DNA from: Podarcis raffonei
Lineage: Eukaryota; Chordata; Lepidosauria; Squamata; Lacertidae
Direction: 5' to 3'
Length of the DNA stretch: 64,000 bases
Assembly: GCF_027172205.1 (NCBI RefSeq)
Contig: NC_070614.1
Span: forward strand, 41,531,001 to 41,595,000
In this document: positions 21,296 to 33,011 of the stretch, one piece after another
How positions within the stretch are numbered: the first letter of the stretch is position 1
Layout of the letters: every line of letters begins with the position of its first letter
The notes under the pieces: generated by a model
The model's database searches: none
What the model was told of the DNA's origin: nothing
Seen by the model: the letters and a program-made list of their open reading frames with translations, nothing else
Position numbers and translations under genes: made by a program

Positions 21296-21546
21296 AGAAG
21301 AAGAAGAGTTTGGATTTGATATCCCGCCTTTCACTCCCTTTAAGGAGTCTCAAAGCGGCTAACATTCTCCTTTCCCTTCCTCCCCCACAACAAACACTCT
21401 GTGAGGTGAGTGGGGCTGAGAGACTTCAAAGAAGTGTGACTGGCCCAAGGTCACCCAGCAGCTGCATGTGGAGGAGCGGAGACGCGAACCCAGTTTCCCA
21501 GATTACGAGACTACCGCTCTTAACCACTACACCACACTGGCTCTTT
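21296..21546 (-). mobile_element. Sauria-type tRNA SINE
   Basis: Read on the minus strand: AGCCAGTGTGGTGTAGTGGTTAAG (box A region), GGGTTCGCGTC (box B region), the body, and a tail of CTT/TTC repeats (GAA repeats at the plus-strand left end). It is inserted in the OR-2 3' flank before the AATAAA and is absent at the OR-3 equivalent. Confidence 0.85.
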
Positions 21547-22019
21547 CTGGATGTCCCATGAACATATTATGAAGTAGTTGTGTTCTATGTTATAAATCAA
21601 GCACTGCTGGGAGTTGTTCCTTTTCCTTTTCCAACGTATTTCTCATCAATAAAAAATTCAGTGTGGTGCAAGGTAATTTTTATTCTGAAAGTGTGGCCCA
21701 GAGGAAAGAAGTTTGAGAAACGGAAACTGACACAGGGACAAATAGAGGAAGATGCCTTCACCCCGGTTCGGTTCCCCTTTATCACATACACAGCCCAACA
21801 AGAGAACAACGAGAATCCTCTAACAGCATGCGAATCAATCTGGCTAACATGATTCAAAAATACACGCTTACACCGGGCTCACACACAAAAACAATTCTCA
21901 CTAAAGCCAACCAGAGACAACCAACCACACCCTCAGCCACTATTTTCAAATAAACGTTTTACAAAATTTAAAATATCCAATGACTTCTCTTTGAAGACAA
22001 TTTGTAAGACGTTACACAG

Positions 22020-22228
22020 AGCTATATTTAGCCGTTAAAGAAAATAAGGACAGAATTGTGGAATATTTAAAGCAGAATAATGTACCAAAAATTCCTAAAG
22101 AAAAAATTAATGATTTAAATACACCAATAACAACAATGGAACTGCAACAGGTAATTAACCAAACCAAATTAGGTAAATCACCAGGGTCAGATGGTTTATC
22201 AACAAAATATTCTAAAAAACTACAAGAT
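22020..22228 (+). mobile_element. L1 LINE ORF2 fragment
   Basis: Encodes KEKINDLNTPITTMELQ and INQTKLGKSPGSDGL, the start of the L1 reverse transcriptase domain. Truncated on both sides; the right end abuts a SINE. Confidence 0.8.
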
Positions 22229-22235
22229 GGTGGCT

Positions 22236-22589
22236 CTCCCCAAAGGCAACTATGGGGTTGTGGTGCTCATCTCACTTTCAGGCCGAGGGAGTTGGCGTTT
22301 GTCCACAGACAGCTTTCCAGGTCATGTGGCCAACATGACTAAACTTCTACTGGTGCAACAGAACACTGTGACAGAAACCAGAGCACACGGAAACACTGTT
22401 TACCTTCTCACCACAGCAGTACCTATTTATCTACTTGCACTGGCGTGCTTTCGAACTGCTAGGTTGGCAGGAGCTGGGACAGAGCAACGGGAACTCACCC
22501 CGTTGGGGGGATTCGAACCACCGCTGACCTTCTGATTGGCAAGTCCAAGAAGCCCAGTGGTTTAGACCACAGCGACACTCGCGTCCCTA
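22236..22589 (-). mobile_element. tRNA-derived SINE
   Basis: Nearly full length. GGGGGATTCGAACC near 22506-22519 is the reversed box B, and GTGGTTTAGACCACAG lies at the head end. It is the same family as 1-176 and 43260-43651. It ends 14 bp before the duplicated OR unit resumes at 22603. Confidence 0.85.
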
Positions 22590-22844
22590 TAAGAAACAGT
22601 ATAGACACTTGTTTGGAGGGACTCAGAATACATAGACTGGGCTTATTGTAAGACTCCCCAGATGTGGCTCTTTAAGGGAAGAGGGAAGTAGCTGAACTGT
22701 GGGGGAACGATTGATCAGGTTGGTCCCCCTGCTAAGGGTAGAATGCCTGGACCAGAACCACTTCAAACTCTGGTAAATTGGAATACATGAAACATAGATT
22801 GCATTATCTTAATATTCCAGGGAGCAGCTTCTTGAATGAGTATT

Positions 22845-23075
22845 ATTCACAGGGCTGCAGCTTATTGTGCTGGGAAATCAAGGACACCTTTTTGTCTCAT
22901 CATTGGTCATTGGAGACAGAAAGAGATGGTTGCTGGCACTGAGGCAGAGCTCTGGCGCCTGCTATTCCCTTGTGCTCCTTATGTTGGGACTTAAAGGGAA
23001 AGGCTGGGCTGCTAGAGGAATAGACAGACTCTTCCTTGATCTCAAGGCTGATGAGAGGCATTCTTAAGTGTGAAT
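22845..23075 (+). promoter_or_regulatory. Conserved upstream block of OR-3
   Basis: Closely matches 18150-18390 (for example CAAGGACACCTTTTTGTCTC and TTGGTCATTGGAGACAGAAA). Confidence 0.6.
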
Positions 23076-23389
23076 ATGCACCAGTCATTGCAAGTGTGTA
23101 TTAGCTATTGGTTTAATGGGGGTATTGTTATGACTGAGGTCAAGGATGAAGGAAGCTGGGAGCACATAATGTTTATAAGGATTTATTACACTTATTTTTT
23201 GCTCCACTCTTTCCAGATACATGTCCACACTTGAAAGCTCCATGTCCTCCGATTTTTGCCTTGAAGTTTTTCTCATGAAAATATGCTCTTTAGCACTCAA
23301 TCGGAGTAAACATCAATTCAGGTTCTCCACAGATTGCTGTTTGCTCCTACTGAGCTTTAGAGAGTGGCTTTTCACAGGCATTGCTCTGG

Positions 23390-23420
<31 letters not shown>

Positions 23421-24975
23421 CGGTGCTTGGACATGGAGATTTAGAATGCAGACTGTGGTCAGAAAGAGTGGAGGAAAGGTAAGTGTAGATAACCCTTAGC
23501 TAGTACAGATACAAGGACCAAGGCTCCTCAATAGAAAGGATCTATGGAATGGGAATGATACATGGAATGTTCTGGAAAGGATGTTCAGGTGAATAGAAAG
23601 ATGGCTTAGATGAGAGTTCTTACAGAAAAATTCAAAAACCCACATTAAAGACTGTATTAGGTCCAACAAAATATTAGGAAATGGTAAGCAAATCTTTGAG
23701 TTCTCCAGAAGGCTTCAGGTGGCTAGGTGGCAAACACTCTTGCAGATTAGGAATTGGCTATGTTAAAAGGAAGCAGAGGAATAAAGGGACACTTCTCCAA
23801 CTGGAGAGATTTAGAAAGAGTCCCCCCAAGGTTTGGTATTGGGACCTGTGCTTTTAATCTTGTTCCTAAGTGATGAGGAGTCAGATGGCCAGGTTTGTTG
23901 ATGATACAAAATTGTTCAGGGCCATTAAAACGAAAGGAGATTTCAAAGAGCCCCAAAAGGCCTTCAACATGCTTTATGTGTCTCTTATGCTTTCAAACTC
24001 TTCCAGGAAATCTCCTTTCTGAACAGAGAAATTGGAAACGGCACGCTAGTGACACAATTCATCCTAATGGGAATTTCTAATCTCCCTGCGGTTCGCTTCT
24101 CCCTGTTTGCTGCCATTTTGCTCATCTACCTGGTCACACTGGTAGGAAATGGCACAATTCTTCTTGCCATAGGAATTAGCTCTCACTTGCACACCCCCAT
24201 GTATTTCTTCCTCAGCCACCTTTCCTTGCTGGACATCTGCTTCCCGACAGCTACAGTGCCCAAGATGCTGGAGAACTTCTTGTTAGAGATCAATACCATT
24301 TCCTTTGCTGGCTGTGTGCTACAACTCTACTTCCTGGTGGCACTGGTAGGGACAGAGGTCTACCTCTTGTCTGCCATGGCCTATGACCGCTATGTGGCCA
24401 TATGCAACCCTCTACGTTACACAGTTATCATGAGTAAGAAGCTTTGTCTTCAGCTGGCAGCGGTTACCTGGGTCACAGGGTTCCTCAACTCCCTTCTGCA
24501 CACAGTAATGACGTTCACTCTACCTTTCTGCAGATCCAATAAAGTCAATCAATACTACTGTGACATCGCACCAGTGCAGGCATTATCGTGCGCTTCTACT
24601 TACACAGCTGAAATGTTGGTCCTTATTGTTGGTGGGTTTTTGGGTGTGGGAGCTTTCTTTGTGACACTGGTCTCTTACATCTACATCATCTCCACCATCC
24701 TTAGGATCCGTTCTGCTGAGGGGAAACGCAAGGCCTTCTCCACTTGTGCCTCCCATGTAATTGTCGTGCTCCTCTTCTATGGTACCATGATTTTCACTTA
24801 CATTAGGCCTCTCAACAGCCGCCATCCAGACCGGGACAGGATGGTGAGCATGCTGTCTGGGGTGATTACCTCCATGTTGAATCCCTTGATCTACAGCCTT
24901 AGGAATAAGGAAGTAAAGGTGACCTTGAAGAGGGTGATAGTTCATATGTGCTTAAAGAGGGAATGTGTGTCTTAG
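23076..24975 (+). CDS. Olfactory receptor OR-3, two coding exons
   Basis: Proposed exons 23076-23093 (MHQSLQ) and 24007-24975, 328 residues. The first ATG of the OR-2 equivalent is GTG here, but the in-frame second ATG remains. Exon 2 begins EISFLNREIGNGTLV; the main-exon ATG is ATT (24031-24033). The rest is an intact receptor with LHTPMYFFL, TM3 Cys, MAYDRYVAICNPLRY, RKAFSTCASH and NPLIYSLRNKEV. It is the most diverged of the five, with DIAPVQALSC instead of DIPPVLALSC in ECL2. The 913-bp intron includes an alternative exon (23217-23478) whose ATG 23446 is also in phase with exon 2. The AATAAA at 25511-25516 matches that of OR-2. Confidence 0.82.
23217..23478 (+). other. Possible alternative first exon of OR-3, with (CAA)n
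   Basis: Acceptor CTCTTTCCAG and donor AAG-GTAAGT are close to consensus. A frame from ATG 23221 through nine glutamine codons, including ATG 23446 (MQTVVRKSGGK), joins exon 2 in phase 0. At 262 bp it would break the frame if spliced after the short exon, so it can only act as an alternative 5' exon. Confidence 0.4.
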
Positions 24976-25931
24976 TTATTTGTATTTCTCTGTTAGATTA
25001 AAATAGACACATAAATAATTCTGAGCCAAGGAAGTGTAGTCTACATATTTTTTGAAAGGGAAAACAAAGGTAACATTTTGTCTCAATTTTGTGGGATTTT
25101 ATTGAATACATAAAATAAGAATACGTAAAAAAGAAAATGTAAAACTCTCTCCAGACATTTGGGATAAGTAACTTCGAATTGGTTGAACATTTTGCTTGAT
25201 GTAATATGGAGACTTTTATTCTTGGTTCTCCTTGTGCCTCTGGTCGCTTCAGTTATAGGTTTATTTTTCCACATATCTTACGAGTCAAAGGATGTGGCGC
25301 GCCACACTGGTATGGTAGGAGAGGATGGCAAGTGTGGCAGGAAGATCCAAGGACGGTCAATATTATATTTTCGGGATAGTTCATGGTCTTATGTAGCTGC
25401 ATTGTTTAATACTTTCTGGATGTCCCATGAGCATATTATGAAGTCTATGTTATACCGGTAAATCAAGCACAGCTAGTTGTTCCTTTCCCCTTTCCAGTGT
25501 ATTTCTTATCAATAAACAATTCAGTGTGGTGTGAGGTAATTTTTATTCTGAAAGTGTGACTCAGAGAAAAAAAAATATGAGAACCAGTTTGCTAGAGAAC
25601 CAGTTGGCAGAGAAGACCCACCAGGAGGTCACAGAGCCAGGCTGAAGAAGACCTGATGGAAAAGGATACTGCCAAGATGGTGTAATGTTCAAGTGAGGGC
25701 TCCTGTGTGGACAGGAATCCTGAATTTAAAATTGGAGAAATGAGAATCGAAGATAAACTGACTTTGACTGATTCACTGATCCCTACATCAGAGAAAAGGG
25801 CCCACTACCTGATTTGACACATCTTTATTTGCAGGAATGTGCTCGTTTGTTTGTAGCATGGTACTGAGTATAAGAGATTTGTAGATTGGATTAACAGCAA
25901 GGGTTAAGGCAAGAAACCTTGTGAAACTTTG

Positions 25932-26130
25932 AGAGTCTCAAAGCGGCTAACATTCTCCTTTCCCTTCCTCCCCCACAACAAACACTCTGTGAGGTGAGTG
26001 AGGCTGAGAGACATCAAAGAAGTGTGACTAGCCCAAGGTCACCCAGCAGCTGCATGTGGAGGAGCGGGGATGCGAACCCAGTTCACCAGATTACGAGTCC
26101 ACCGCTCTGAACCACTACACCATGCTGAAA
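25932..26130 (-). mobile_element. Sauria-type tRNA SINE
   Basis: Shares AGTCTCAAAGCGGCTAACATTCTCC and CCCAAGGTCACCCAGCAGC with 21296-21546. The plus-strand right end has the reversed tRNA head (GAACCACTACACCA). Confidence 0.82.
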
Positions 26131-26472
26131 TGTGGTAGCCAGGTCACTACCAGAAGTTCCTACTAGCTTGAAGGAAGGCAGGAAAGCAGCCAGCCACTAT
26201 AATTAGGCTAGCTTTCTATAAAGAGGGCAAGGAAACAAAAACCCCCAAATCAGACATGCAAGGGAGGTTCAAATAAATTGTTGTGCAGAGCAGACAATGG
26301 TCTAAAGTACGTGTTGCACTTCTGCTATTTTTTTCTTGAAACAAAAAGGCATAGGAAGGCCCGCAATCCAGCACTGCACTCACAATCTGGATTGGCCCTC
26401 TGCTCCCATTTTCTGCCTTAAATACTGTGCCAATGACTATTTGACCCTGAACATGCTGGTATGTGAGAATGC

Positions 26473-26506
<34 letters not shown>

Positions 26507-26934
26507 CAAAGCAGTTTATAGCAATTATACACACGCACACACAAAGATTTAAAAAGAATCACTAGCTATTATGGAAAATGTTTTTCTTAATTGTCTGCAT
26601 AAGCCAGAGAGCAAAGAGAAGTTTTCAGGAAACATCATTTAAAGGTTAATATGGAAGACACCTGCTAACACCTTTCTCTTTCAAAGGACAAGAGGTGGTG
26701 TTGGTCATGTTTTTTTTTTCTTTTAAGGTGATTGATGCAACATGCAGTTTAGCCCATAGAGTCTATAGGCAGGCATCGTCACCTTGTAGTCCCTTTCTCC
26801 AATGCTGCTCAGATACTGGGGCCAATGCATTCAGGATAGGTTGAGGCATGCCTTCTGCTACTTTTCTCTTTGTGTCTGATACTTGCTCTTGGGAGAAATA
26901 AGCCAAACTCTGGGGAGTTACCATCTAGAATGCA
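26131..26934. other. Intergenic between OR-3 and OR-4
   Basis: Contains a short TAA microsatellite near 26477-26503. Otherwise nothing is recognised until the OR-4 upstream block. Confidence 0.4.
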
Positions 26935-27142
26935 GATTATTAATGGTGCTGGGAAATCATGCATTGACATTGGCCATGGGAGATATTTGCTGGCATTGCT
27001 AAATTAGCTCTGCGGCCTGGTATTCCCTTGTGCTCCTTATGTTGAGATTTAAAGGAGAATATTGGGTTGCCAGAGGAACAGATAATCCGTCCTTGATCTC
27101 AAGGCATAGGAGAGGAATTCTTCACTGTGACTGTTTGGAAGA
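26935..27142 (+). promoter_or_regulatory. Conserved upstream block of OR-4
   Basis: GGTGCTGGGAAATCATGCATTGAC, TTCCCTTGTGCTCCTTATGTTG and TTGATCTCAAGGCATAGGAGAGGAATTC match the other units with more divergence. Confidence 0.55.
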
Positions 27143-30100
27143 ATGGATGCACACCAGTCATTGCCAGTGAGTATGTAGATAATTGCTTAATGGGGCCATA
27201 GCTAAGACTAGGACCAAGGATTAAGGAATATGGGAAAAGCTAAGTTCCATGCTATTTTTCTAGAAAAAGAGGTGCCAGAACTCACCATGAACACTCCCTC
27301 GTTCTCTTAGAATGGCAATGACACCCACCTGAGAGGTGCCGGAACTGAGTTCCTGTGAGTTCCCCCTGAAAAAAGCCCAGGTTAAGTTTATAAGTTAGTA
27401 TGGTGGGAAGAAATGAGGCTCATAAATAGAAGTAAGTATACCTGGAATGGGAGTGGTACACGGGATGTTCTGCAAGGGATGCTCAGATGAATAGAAAAAT
27501 GACTTCAATAAGCGTTCTTGCAGAAATATTCAAAAATCCGTAGTTAGCGAACTATTTTATTAGGCCAACCCAAATGCCATGAAATGGCATGCCAGTTTTT
27601 GAGTTCTTCAGAACTCTTTATCCGGCTAGGAGGTAACAAAGTGAAGTCAATGAAGAGGGAAGAAGGAAAAAGCAGGCTGAAACTGGAGCCCCAGTGTCTG
27701 CATCAGGTCACAGTCTCAAGGTGGGAGGTGAGCCAGGAGAAGGCAGCAGACATTCAAAGGAGCCTCTGTTAAGTGTGTTGCAAGTTGCACAAAAAGCCCC
27801 TGGGCTGGGTAGGCTGAATTCAAAGTTACTCTGTAAACACAGCATCTCTAGGAAAATTGCCAAGAAAGAAGATGACTGAGGGTGGAGTGAACTCAACTTC
27901 CAAGTTGTTGTTTAAAAAAACTGGAAGACTTGGGAAGATAGCAACTGTCATTCTAGAAGAAATGTATATGTAACACTGTGAAAGAAACAGCTGAAGCTTG
28001 TAATCCAGTACTAGAACCCAGAAACACCCAAAGACATTGATTAATCAGTTCAGGAGAATAGAAAGTACTTCAAACAATAATGTGTATTTAATTAATGGAA
28101 TTTTCCACCTGAAGTTGCAGTAAGAGCTGCTGGTTTAGATGGTTTTAAGGGAAGAATAGGCAAATTCATGAAGGATCAATTTATCAGTGGCTGCTAGCTA
28201 TAACAGCTAAGTGGAAGGTTAGGTTAAAGCCAGGTTAAAGAGGCTTGCTGGTTCAACAGGGACTGAGTGTAAATAAAGTGGGATCGCTGTTCTCTTCATT
28301 CCCTGTTTGTGGGTTTTCCAGAAACATCTGGCTGGATATGAATAGGAAGATGGATGAAATGACCCCTTCATGAGATCCAGCAGGGTTCTACTTTTTCTTT
28401 TTAGCTCTATATAGCTGTTACAAGTAATGTACAAGATGGTACAATTAACATTTCAAAATGGAAATAACTCAGAGGAAATTTTTCATTTTAGTAAACCTTA
28501 TAGTATATCTTTAATAAACCCACCATGGAAGAGTGGATGGGTGTGAGAGAGATAAACAATGGCGGGAGGGATGACAGAAAGGTCATTTTAAAAACAATGC
28601 TAACTTGTTGAAGTGTATGGGATAGTTCAAGTTATAAATGGGCATAAAAAGGGGAGAGTCAGGAAAAAGAAACCAGTGTGTTAGGGAAGATTTATTTCCA
28701 AAAATTTCTATACTGCTGACATTGAGGGACTGGGGGGGTGGGATATCACAGCAGTGAACAGCATAAAACCAACACTAAATTCACCTTAATAAACAAGTAC
28801 AAAACACACCACATGTCAGCAGACCAAATGAATGAGCTTATTGAATTTAGGAAGATGCATTATACTGAGCTTGCCCACCTGCCCACCTGAAGGTGCTGGG
28901 GATTGGACTTGGACAAAGCATATGTTCTGCCAGTAAGCTACATTCCTCCTGTTAAAGTCTCCCCAAAGAAGACTCGCATGTTACATACAAGCTGGGAAAA
29001 GCCCTGTTAGAATCCTGCCTGACCCAGGTCCTGAAGAGACCTCTACTGAGGAAGAGGCATGAAGCTCTGCAAAGAACTTAGTAAAACTGAGGGTCTGGAA
29101 GAACCTGGCGTAGTCCCACAGAGGCCTGAAGTGCCAGGCTATGGCAGAATCTTCAGATTCTGTGACTGTGATCTTCAGACGAAGGGTGTTATAATTTTTT
29201 TTACTACTACTACTACTACTACTACTACTAATTCATGTCTCACCTAGGTCCTCTGATTATGACCCTGACCACATCCTGAGCCCTCCCTTGATCCCTGATT
29301 CACTATCCTTTCCATTTGTACATGTTGGGAATCCCAGAGTCACCACTGGGGTGCTTAATAGGTTTCTAGAAGGTGCCATCACCAGGGGTTTCCTTGGGAG
29401 GAAGTGTCTACTCAGAAGGGATGGGGGAAATATCCAGCTGTCAACTGTGACTGAGCAAATGACCAGGAAGGGGAAGAGCTGTAGTATCAGAACCTAAGAA
29501 TTACCCTGCTGAGATCCTGCTAATTGAGCATTGCGTTTGAAACACTGTTCTCCAATTTCAGAAGTCGTGCTTGAGGGTGATAGCAAGACTCAGTAGCTGG
29601 TAAGAGAGGCACTAAGCTTCTGAACAAGGATGTTCCATTCTTACATAGTCAATTACCCTTAAAACTATTTGTCAAATACCTTTACAAGCAAAGAAGGCCT
29701 TCAATTATCTATGAGTGCAGACTTCAACATTCTTAATATATCTCTGATACTTTCCACATCTTACAGGATACCTCATCTCTGAGCAGAGATATAGAGAATG
29801 GCACCCTAGTGACAGAATTTATCCTAACCGGACTTTCTGATCTCCCAGCTGTCCGCTTCTCCCTCTTTGCTGCCTTTTTGCTCATCTACCTGATCACCCT
29901 GCTGGGGAATGGCACCATTCTTCTTGCCATAGGAGTTGACTCCCACCTGCAGAACCCCATGTATTTCTTCCTGACTAACCTTTCCCTGCTGGACATCTTA
30001 TGCCCCACAGCTACGGTGCCCAAGATGCTGGAGAACCTTTTGTCAGAGAGAAATACCATTTCCTTTGTTGGCTGTGTGCTTCAACTCTACTTCCTGGTAG

Positions 30101-30717
30101 CCCTGGCAGGGACAGAGGTCTTCCTCTTGGCTGCCATGGCTTATGACCGCTATGTGGCCATATGCAAACCTCTGCGATACACGATGATCATGAGCAAGAA
30201 GCTTTGTCTTCAGATGGTTGCTGGTACATGGATCACTGGGTTTCTCAACTCCTTGCTGCACACAGTGATGACCTTTACTCTACCTTATTGCAAACTGAAC
30301 AGGGTCAATCAATATTATTGTGACATCCCTCCAGTATTGGCCTTATCATGTGCTTCTACTTATGCAGCTGAGATGGTTGTACTTATTTTTGGTGGCATCT
30401 TTGGTGTGGGGGCTTTTATGGTGACGCTGGTTTCCTACATCTATATCATCTCCACCATCCTTAGGATCCGTTCTTCCGAGGGGAAGCGCAAGGCCTTCTC
30501 CACTTGTGCCTCCCATCTAATTGTGGTGTGTCTCTTTTATGGGACAACCATCTTCACTTATGCAAGGCCTACCTCCAGCCACCATCCAGATCAGGACAGG
30601 ATGGTGAGCATGTTGTATGGGGTGATTACCCCCATGTTGAACCCCTTGATCTACAGCCTCAGGAACAAGGAGGTGAAAGGGGCCTTGAAAAGAGTAATTG
30701 CTCATAAACGCCATTAA
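27143..30717 (+). CDS. Olfactory receptor OR-4, two coding exons
   Basis: Proposed exons 27143-27166 (MDAHQSLP, strong Kozak context AAGAATGG, donor GTGAGT) and 29767-30717, 324 residues, joined in phase 0. Exon 2 follows CATCTTACAG and begins DTSSLSRDIENGTLV. The main-exon ATG is ATA (29791-29793), so the upstream exon is the only visible start. The receptor body is intact: NGT sequon, PMYFFL, TM3 Cys, MAYDRYVAICKPLRY, ECL2 CKLNRVNQYYCDIPP, RKAFSTCASHL and NPLIYSLRNKEV. The intron is the longest of the group at 2600 bp and holds a small non-autonomous element (27255-27382). Confidence 0.85.
27255..27382. mobile_element. Non-autonomous repeat in the OR-4 intron
   Basis: TTTTTCTAGAAAAAGAGGTGCCAGAACTCACC and GAACTGAGTTCCTGTGAGTTCC...GAAAAAAGCCC suggest a short element with weak inverted ends. 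A related copy may be 40085-40225. It sits where OR-2 and OR-3 have the alternative exon. Confidence 0.5.
28850..28965 (-). mobile_element. Old tRNA-derived SINE
   Basis: GGGGATTGGACTTGGAC...CAGTAAGCTACATTCC resembles a reversed tRNA head (compare 48190-48370). Strongly diverged. Confidence 0.4.
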
Positions 30718-31689
30718 AGTTGGGAAGGGAAAGTATGGCTTAGCTATGTGTATTTCTCAATAATATAAAATGGGCACCGATGTAACCCTGATTCTGAACC
30801 AAGGAAAAGCAGCGTCAAAGCCATTTGCTCCCTGAAACCTTTTGCTTAAACTCTCACTCCTCATCTGAAACAAAAACCTAAATATACATGGTTTTTCTTC
30901 CTCACTGTCCTCCTTTTGTAACTGATTTTCCTTCCTCTCTTTTACCTGATTTCTCCCTCGCTGTGAAAATGTATATTGTAAGATACTTGAGGTGGGATCT
31001 TCTTTCTTTCTATTTGTTCATGTACTCAGTATATTAAGAACAACAACAATTAAGTAGGAGCACACAAGTAACTTTTGTTTGATCCAGACAAACAGTCATT
31101 ACTCAGAAGAAAACCCCATTGAATTCAACAGGGATCACCAGCAGTGAAGTAAGGTTAAGATTGCAGCCAGAAGTTGCTGCAATTAATTCTCATTTATTTT
31201 GATGGGAATTAAGTGCAGCTAATGGTGTCTGTTTACAATACTTCCTGATTTTTTTGGGGGGGACCTACCTTTTGTTTGTTTGTTATACCCCCTTGAAGTT
31301 AAATAAAACTTTAACTTACATCTAAATGGCTACCCTGATATATTAGGGTTTGTGGTTTTTTTGCTGTATTTATTTAGCAGTTGCTAATAGGTTCAATAGA
31401 ACTTCCATGGAGTGAATTTTTAGATATCCCAAAAGGAGCATCTTAGGGATGGGATGGATACAATATCCCATAATTTTGGTGAGAATACTATGGATTGTAC
31501 CCCAGAAGGTCTGAATGACAGGACACTCACAATCTATGTACATAATATATGCCTAGGTTATGATATCCAATGCTGCTACATATCCCCCCCCTTACAGTTA
31601 AATGCAATCTTAACATAATGTTAACATACTGTTGTGAGTTGGGGGGGGTACCATTTTTGAAGGAGCCAGACAAGTTTCTTGGTGAGTTA
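30718..31689. other. 3' flank of OR-4
   Basis: Candidate poly(A) signals at 31302-31307 and, beyond the BovB copy, at 32145-32150; the latter is conserved at 38365-38370. Bases 31080-31250 look like an old interspersed repeat (GAATTCAACAGGG... TTTTGATGGGAATTAAGT). No gene. Confidence 0.4.
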
Positions 31690-31941
31690 TTGGGCCCTGA
31701 GGGTCCAATACTTTGGCCACCTCATGAGAAGAGAAAACTCCTTGGAAAAGACTATGATGTTGGGAAAGGTAGAGGGCACAAGGAGAAGGGGACGGCAGAG
31801 GATGAGATGGTTGGACAGTGTTCTCGAAGCGACCAATATGACTTTGACCAAACTGTGGGAGGCAGTGGAAGACAGGGGTGACTGGCATGCTCTGGTCCAT
31901 GGGGTCACGAAGAGTTGGACACAACTAAACAAACAAAAAAG
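31690..31941 (+). mobile_element. BovB LINE 3' end
   Basis: CAATACTTTGGCCACCTCATGAGAAGAG through GGTCCATGGGGTCACGAAGAGTTGGACACAACTAAAC. Encodes the BovB tail LTKLWEAVEDRGDW and LVHGVTKSWTQL. It is truncated at the 5' side and is followed by a GT repeat (31942-31960). Confidence 0.9.
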
Positions 31942-32187
31942 TGTGTGTGTGTGTGTGTTTGTTTAGTCTTGTACATACCTTGAGGTGGAGTAAAAATGAA
32001 GTAAATAAATAGGTAATCTCATTTCCCCCCACAGCTGAAATGTTAGAGCAATGACAAACTTATATAGATTCCACTATCAATTATCTCTTTGGACTTTTCT
32101 TCTAACATGTAAAGAGATGTGTTGTGTAATCCAGTATCACTGTCAATAAACTCTTGTTACACCATTGTGGTTTTTTTTAATAGTTGT

Positions 32188-33011
32188 TGTCAGAGCTGCC
32201 CGAGGTCCCAGCTCACAAAGGACCAACGCCGGTTCGTTGTTATGTACGAAAGTCTTTATTGAAGTTCAGTTTCGCTTTCACAGCCGCAGCGTGCAGCTCT
32301 ACGTCTCAAACTCTAGACCGCTGAAGCTCCTTCTGAATCTCCTCCCCCCAGACACCAGTTTAAGACTCTAGCCTTGCTCCACCTCTTCCTTTGCTCTTTC
32401 CTCCTCTGGTTCCGCCTGTCCGTCAGTGTCTCGCCCTTCCTAGACTCTTCTGACGCTGAGTCCCCTGAGTCTTCCCCCTGCCTCCGGCGGGCTTTAGGAC
32501 CTGGTTCCCAATCCGGGTTTTCTGCTGTCCCGCGCGCCTGTACATTCGAACTTGGCGCGCGCGCCCAGCCGGCAACCTTCCTCCTGACCGTTACACTACT
32601 CCTGTCACTGCTTCCCCCTTCGGGGAGGCTAGCTGGAACTGACCTCCCCTCCGTTCCCCCACTCTCCGATGGAGGCGTGGTCAGCCCTGACTCATCTTCT
32701 CTCCCCGCTGGAGGAGACGCTGGTCCTGACACATGTGACTCTTCCCCCCCACTACACTCTGGTGGGGAAGCTGGTCCTGATCTCCCGCTGCTGCTTTGGG
32801 AGTCCCCGCTGGCCCCTTGTTTCTGGTGCGTCCCCCCGGGACCCCTCTTGCCCTGACCATCGGCGCCCCCTTCTGGGAATCTTCTGATTCGCTGGAGAAG
32901 CTCATGGAATCTCTCGGGTCACTGTCATACTCCCCTACGCTGCCCTCAGATTCTTCCCCTTCGCTCTCCATTTCCTCTCTCCCCTGTGCTTCTGCTCCTG
33001 AGCCCCTGACA
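32188..33011 (-). mobile_element. Solo LTR (retrovirus/Gypsy-type), 824 bp
   Basis: Ends are TGTCAGAG...CCCTGACA. A perfect 5-bp duplication GTTGT lies on both sides (32183-32187 and 33012-33016). On the minus strand AATAAAG lies about 70 bp before the LTR end, as expected for a polyadenylation signal. There are no internal genes. The paralogous flank at 38401-38415 (TAGTTGTGTTTCTTACTTC) is the empty site. The internal region was presumably lost by recombination between two LTRs. The family cannot be assigned more closely. Confidence 0.85.

Noticed and set aside
22058-22342. 94-codon frame
   Set aside because: It joins an L1 reverse transcriptase fragment to an adjacent reversed SINE.
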